Source: Phymatolithon calcareum (taxonomy: Eukaryota > Rhodophyta > Florideophyceae > Hapalidiales). From it: a stretch of 64,000 nucleotides of DNA. Location: the NCBI GenBank assembly GCA_977006965.1, contig OZ345360.1, forward strand, positions 1,736,001 through 1,800,000, given 5' to 3'. A model generated the notes under the pieces. That model searched no databases. It had not been told where the DNA came from and saw nothing but the letters and a program-made list of their open reading frames with translations. Below, piece by piece: positions 60,531 through 64,000 of the stretch. Positions within the stretch are counted from its first letter, which is position 1, and every line of letters begins with the position of its first letter. The translations under genes and the position numbers were made by a program.

Positions 60531-61322
60531 ATGGTCGCCTTATTTTTGTACCCGCTCAAGGACGTGTTCGGATGGATATATTTCTTGGCATGGAGCGCTA
60601 CCTTTTATCCGCAGGTGTTTCTCAACTATCGTCGGGGCTGCACAGTCGGTCTTTCCCCGGACTTCATGGTCATGTCAACCACTGGTTTCATCGCCTACGC
60701 TTTGTTCACTTTCACAGGCTATTTTTCCACCACAGCTCGCGCAGCTTACACCCTTAAGCGCGGCGCACCTCCTCCGATCGAGTCAAGCGATGTACTCTTT
60801 GCTGGTCATGCCACTTTAATGAGCACACTGTTAATAATGCAGGTATTACTTCTGCCCCCTGGCTTACGCGCACGTCGCTCTGTTTCAGTCGTGTGCGCCG
60901 CTATTGTCGCAGTAGTCTTGCTCTCGTTCAGCGCTGCTTGTGTCGGCCGTCTGTCCTGGGTGTTTGCGCTGGAACTGTGCGGTTCTGTCAAGGTTCTAAC
61001 CAGCATCGTCAAGCACATTCCGCAGGCACTGGCGAACTATCAACGAAAGTCCACTGTTGGCTGGAGTTTTACCATGATCTGGCTCGATATCGTGGGTGGC
61101 GGTTTCAGCATGGCACAACAGGGCGTGCGGTGTATTATCGAACAGAGCTGGAATCCGTACACACATAACCTGAGCAAACTTTTCCTTGCCGCTGAATCTT
61201 TACTTTTTGATTTTTTCTTTGTGGCGCAGCACGTGCTGTTCTACCCCGATCGAACTGACCGGGACGCTGTTTATGTTCATCTTCCAGCCGAGGCGAAGGA
61301 GGGTGTCGATGCTAAGATGTGA
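60531..61322 (+). CDS. Cystinosin-like PQ-loop transporter
   Basis: The 263-residue product is a seven-helix PQ-loop protein of the cystinosin group, H+-driven exporters of cystine from lysosomes or vacuoles. Both PQ loops are present: FYPQVFLNYRRGCTVGLSPDF (first) and IPQALANYQRKSTVGWS (second). The second is followed by FTMIWLDIVGG, whose Asp corresponds to the proton-coupling aspartate of cystinosin. Like plant homologues it lacks the long glycosylated N-terminal domain of the human protein. No clear GYDQL-type sorting tail is seen. The ATG at 60531 (context ACAATGG) starts right at helix 1. The gene is convergent with the alpha/beta hydrolase gene. Confidence 0.88.
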   Translation: MVALFLYPLKDVFGWIYFLAWSATFYPQVFLNYRRGCTVGLSPDFMVMSTTGFIAYALFTFTGYFSTTARAAYTLKRGAPPPIESSDVLFAGHATLMSTLLIMQVLLLPPGLRARRSVSVVCAAIVAVVLLSFSAACVGRLSWVFALELCGSVKVLTSIVKHIPQALANYQRKSTVGWSFTMIWLDIVGGGFSMAQQGVRCIIEQSWNPYTHNLSKLFLAAESLLFDFFFVAQHVLFYPDRTDRDAVYVHLPAEAKEGVDAKM

Positions 61323-61534
61323 GTGACGCTTTCTTCTTTGAACACGCAATCATCCGTGGATCCTTCGCAATAACTAACCTGGCGCTACTCCTCTTTTCCA
61401 TTCCTGTACTGTTTTTCGGAAAAGGGTTTAGGAATGTATAAGGACAATTGCATGGCGTTCGACAAAGCAACCTGTACCGCGCTTGTAACCAACTAATTTT
61501 ACAACCCAACATTGCTGATGCCAAAACTCCGCTT

Positions 61535-62482
61535 CTACACCAAAAATTTCTGCCACTGCTGCATCGCTTTCGGACTCCCGTACCATTCGCCCCCACCGAC
61601 CATTGAATGTCCACACTCTGGCACAATCACCTCCTCAGCCCCCTCAAAAAACGCCGCCTCCAGCGGAATCACGCCGTCCCCGTCAACACCACCTTCTCCA
61701 CACAGCGCACGATAACTGTAGAACGCCACATTCTCCGCCACACTGCCCTTTCCCAGCTGCTTTCCAACAATACCGCGCCCGGCGACACAAATCGCACGTT
61801 CGACACTCGTTCCCAGTTTACATTCCTGCGCGATATACGTCAGCAGTCCACGAGTCTGGTCGAAACTGCCGGCCGGCGGTGGAGCATGCGGAGTGCCAAG
61901 AGTAACCAATGCCGCAAACTCACTTCGCGCCGCTTGTTCACTCCGCTCCTCCAGTGCAGCCAGATACGCCCGTGCCAGCCAGCCACCGGCGCTGTGCCCC
62001 AGGATGCTCGTACGCAAGCCTTGAAGATCTTCTAGTGCCGCATCCACTCGCGCGAAGTACCACCCGAGAACGTCATCCGGGGAAAGTGTGCCGCGCCAGT
62101 ACGCTCCGAGCAGCAGACCGCGGGCGTTGCGGGCCCAGTCGTAGCGAGCGACGCGTGCCACCGATACTGCTGCATGCCCGGCTTCCAGAAGTGATTGCGC
62201 TAGCGGCGCATAGTCTCCATCGCTGTTACCCAGCCCAGGCAGGATTAACACGCCCGGGAGAGAGCCTGTGCCGCGGTAGAGGACCGCGACGGGAGGACGG
62301 TGGCTGGGTATCCGTCGCCGGACTTGCTGTGTCTTTCTATGACGAAATGTCCCTGGTCGAGCAAACGGTAGTGCGGGTGATTGCGCTGTCGTGAATGCGA
62401 TATAGGGCATTGCGGCTAGTCCGGACAGAATAAAATTATTGAGTGGGATTGAGGACCGTAAAGAGATGCATGCTGTTCCCAT
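61535..62482 (-). CDS. Alpha/beta hydrolase, plastid-targeted, PGAP1/lipase-like
   Basis: The 315-residue protein has an alpha/beta hydrolase fold: PGVLILPGLGNSDGDYAPLA opens it (oxyanion loop), GHSAGGWLAR holds the nucleophile (Ser164) and ALVTLGTPHAPP follows. VDGDGVIPLEAAF carries the likely catalytic Asp and PECGHSMVGG the His. The order and the GTPH motif resemble the PGAP1-like/esterase group, with close-looking relatives in plants and cyanobacteria. The first 60 residues are Ser/Arg-rich and acid-free, a likely plastid transit peptide. The substrate, perhaps an acyl lipid or ester, cannot be read from sequence. The gene lies 156 bases downstream of TerC on the same strand. Confidence 0.78.
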   Translation of the reverse strand: MGTACISLRSSIPLNNFILSGLAAMPYIAFTTAQSPALPFARPGTFRHRKTQQVRRRIPSHRPPVAVLYRGTGSLPGVLILPGLGNSDGDYAPLAQSLLEAGHAAVSVARVARYDWARNARGLLLGAYWRGTLSPDDVLGWYFARVDAALEDLQGLRTSILGHSAGGWLARAYLAALEERSEQAARSEFAALVTLGTPHAPPPAGSFDQTRGLLTYIAQECKLGTSVERAICVAGRGIVGKQLGKGSVAENVAFYSYRALCGEGGVDGDGVIPLEAAFFEGAEEVIVPECGHSMVGGGEWYGSPKAMQQWQKFLV

Positions 62483-62638
62483 GGATTCCCATGGATGGAC
62501 AAGACCGATTTTTACGGGATCGGTCCAATGATTGGAGGAGGCGGTCTTATTGGCAAGTTGTCATTGGACACAGACACAGAATTTCACTGAGCTCAATCGA
62601 ATTTCAATCCCTCGATCGACCTTGCAGGGAAAAGATTC

Positions 62639-63766
62639 TCACGTCCCTTTCTCTGATTCCGGGAAGGCGAGACTGACGCCAACTCCTGCGGCCAATGTCA
62701 CAACAATAAATCCAAGCGAGGGAAGGATGGGGATTTCGTATCCAATAACACCAGCAATCATTTTTGCTCCAACAAATCCGAGAACGACCGCCAGCGCCTG
62801 TGACAAAAAGCGAAGATCGCCAATGGTATCCGATAAAACGAAAAATAGACTTCGCAATCCCTGAATTGCGAGAATATTAGACAAATAAATAACCAGCACA
62901 TCGTCAGAAATGCCGAGCACGGCCGGCACACTATCAAGTGCGAATACCACATCAGAAAGTTCAACGCAAAGCAAAACTAGAAACAGTGGTGTTGCGATCC
63001 TCATGCCGTTCTGCACTGTGAAAAATTTGTCCCCATCAAAATTTTCAGTCACATCCACAAGCGACCGCGCAAACTTGACGATGCTGTTATTCGACAAATC
63101 CCCGTCATAATCCCCCTCGCCATCGAATAACAGTTTCCCAGCTGAACCCAAAAGTAGACCGGCGAACAAAAGTGTCACAACTTCAAACCGTCTCGTCAAT
63201 GCCTCCCCGGCAACGATCATGACACCGCGCAGCGTGAATGCGCCAATAATTCCCCATTGCAAGACACGCCCCTGTGATTCCCGAGGCACACTGAAGTACT
63301 TGAAGATGAGCAGAAAGACGAACAAATTGTCGACGGAAAGACTGTACTCCACGACGTAGGCAGTCACGAATTCCAGCGCATGATCCCAACCACGACTCGC
63401 CCCTAATATTGGCGTCAGTGCTGCTGCCACGCCAATCCATCCCAATGTTGACACAATGTGTCCGCGCATCTCTTCGGCAGACACTTTTTCTTCGCATTCA
63501 CCAGCCCATGTTCCTTGGCTGACGCCATTCTCTGCGAAGGGATCGCTGACTCCATTCTCCAGTATTGTCGAGGATTTCTCGACGTCGCCTCTGTTTTCTT
63601 TCGACGAAACGGCATCTCCCAGCTCCCGTGTTGCTAGCCACGTCCGTTTCTGTGCTCGCACGCTCGCTGATGCCCGAAATTTCTGCCACTGTTTAAGCCC
63701 CTTACCAGAAAATATCTTCCGATTGGAACCGCGAATCTGCACCGGTGTGAACAAAACGAAGCCCAT
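62639..63766 (-). CDS. TERC: Plastid TerC family integral membrane protein
   Basis: The 375-residue product is a TerC protein. The Arabidopsis homologue is required for thylakoid membrane biogenesis, and bacterial TerC/Alx proteins handle manganese. About 105 residues precede the membrane domain, with a Lys/Arg/Ser-rich start typical of a plastid transit peptide. Around eight hydrophobic helices follow. The two conserved acidic motifs are EYSLSVDNLFVFLLIF (about residues 140-155) and ELSDVVFALDSVPAVLGIS (about 268-286), with acidic residues thought to bind metal. The last helices include VLGFVGAKMI and GYEIP. The ATG at 63766 opens a plausible leader. It shares the strand with the hydrolase gene downstream. 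Confidence 0.92.
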   Translation of the reverse strand: MGFVLFTPVQIRGSNRKIFSGKGLKQWQKFRASASVRAQKRTWLATRELGDAVSSKENRGDVEKSSTILENGVSDPFAENGVSQGTWAGECEEKVSAEEMRGHIVSTLGWIGVAAALTPILGASRGWDHALEFVTAYVVEYSLSVDNLFVFLLIFKYFSVPRESQGRVLQWGIIGAFTLRGVMIVAGEALTRRFEVVTLLFAGLLLGSAGKLLFDGEGDYDGDLSNNSIVKFARSLVDVTENFDGDKFFTVQNGMRIATPLFLVLLCVELSDVVFALDSVPAVLGISDDVLVIYLSNILAIQGLRSLFFVLSDTIGDLRFLSQALAVVLGFVGAKMIAGVIGYEIPILPSLGFIVVTLAAGVGVSLAFPESEKGT

Positions 63767-64000
63767 AGTTGTTGAGAGCTTTTAAATACAGTATGGATGT
63801 TCAGTTGGATGCAGAGCTAGGGAAGGGAAGCGGATCAAAATCACCCGCATACAGTACGTGAAAGCTCGTGAAAAAATGGTGCCCTGGAGCGTACGAACGC
63901 TCGTCCGCTCATCTGGGTTATGATAAAATATGTATGGTCCCTTTGTATGGATAGCGGACAACCACGACACGTTCCGTAGTTGACCACGTGTATAATGCCC

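Noticed and set aside
1-64000. tRNA, rRNA and CRISPR arrays
   Set aside because: I looked for GGTTCGAATCC-type B boxes, rRNA-like blocks and regularly spaced repeats and found none convincing. A covariance-model scan would be decisive for tRNAs and snRNAs.

Overview
The window looks like nuclear DNA of an intron-poor, plastid-bearing eukaryote, most likely a unicellular red alga. This rests on gene content and architecture, not on a database match. In favour: eukaryote-only genes (26S proteasome RPN2, SRP68, ribosomal protein S8e, NOL10/Enp2, cystinosin, a mitochondrial carrier); plastid-type genes with transit-like leaders (TerC, a NUMOD3 protein, two alpha/beta hydrolases); plant-type regulators (a GARP/SHLQKYR transcription factor, an SPT20/PHL-like SAGA protein, a RUS/DUF647 protein); and mostly single-exon genes. 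Only three of the twenty genes called here show introns. These are 92-178 bp, with GTATGG, GTACGT or GTATGT donors and CTAAC/CTGAC-like branch sites. There are no operons, bacterial promoters, rRNA, tRNA or CRISPR arrays.

Layout. 1-4 kb: a decayed retroelement (RNase H-like plus Cys-rich tail, minus strand) and other degenerate ORFs. 4.5-5.1 kb: a small 8-cysteine signal-anchored protein with a TATA box. 5.9-8.6 kb: head-to-head RUS and NUS1/NgBR genes. 8.9-10.7 kb: GRWD1/Rrb1. 11.4-16.7 kb: a giant disordered PHD-finger protein, head-to-head with RPS8 (17.9-18.7 kb). 19.5-22.8 kb: RPN2. 22.8-27.4 kb: a gene desert with rearranged repeats and a 53-bp near-perfect hairpin. 27.4-31 kb: the GARP factor. 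31-36 kb: a palindrome-rich region around a 77-aa bacterial Hc1-type histone-H1-like gene. 36-39.5 kb: NOL10 head-to-head with D-cysteine desulfhydrase. 40.5-43.8 kb: SPT20 head-to-head with a small membrane protein. 43.8-44.6 kb: an unrecognised three-exon gene. 45-50 kb: SRP68 head-to-head with a BAR + J-domain (auxilin-like) fusion. 50.3-52.4 kb: a class 3 lipase. 52.4-56.7 kb: a second repeat-rich desert with two foldback structures. 56.7-60 kb: the NUMOD3 protein head-to-head with a mitochondrial carrier. 60.5-63.8 kb: cystinosin, an alpha/beta hydrolase and TerC.

The genes are mostly housekeeping and do not form one pathway. Three themes recur: ribosome biogenesis and translation (GRWD1, RPS8, NOL10, SRP68), chromatin and transcription (PHD protein, GARP factor, SPT20, Hc1-like protein) and plastid or membrane function (TerC, NUMOD3, RUS, lipase, hydrolase, cystinosin). 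The two most unusual items are the BAR + J-domain fusion and the bacterial-type Hc1 protein with its palindromic flank.
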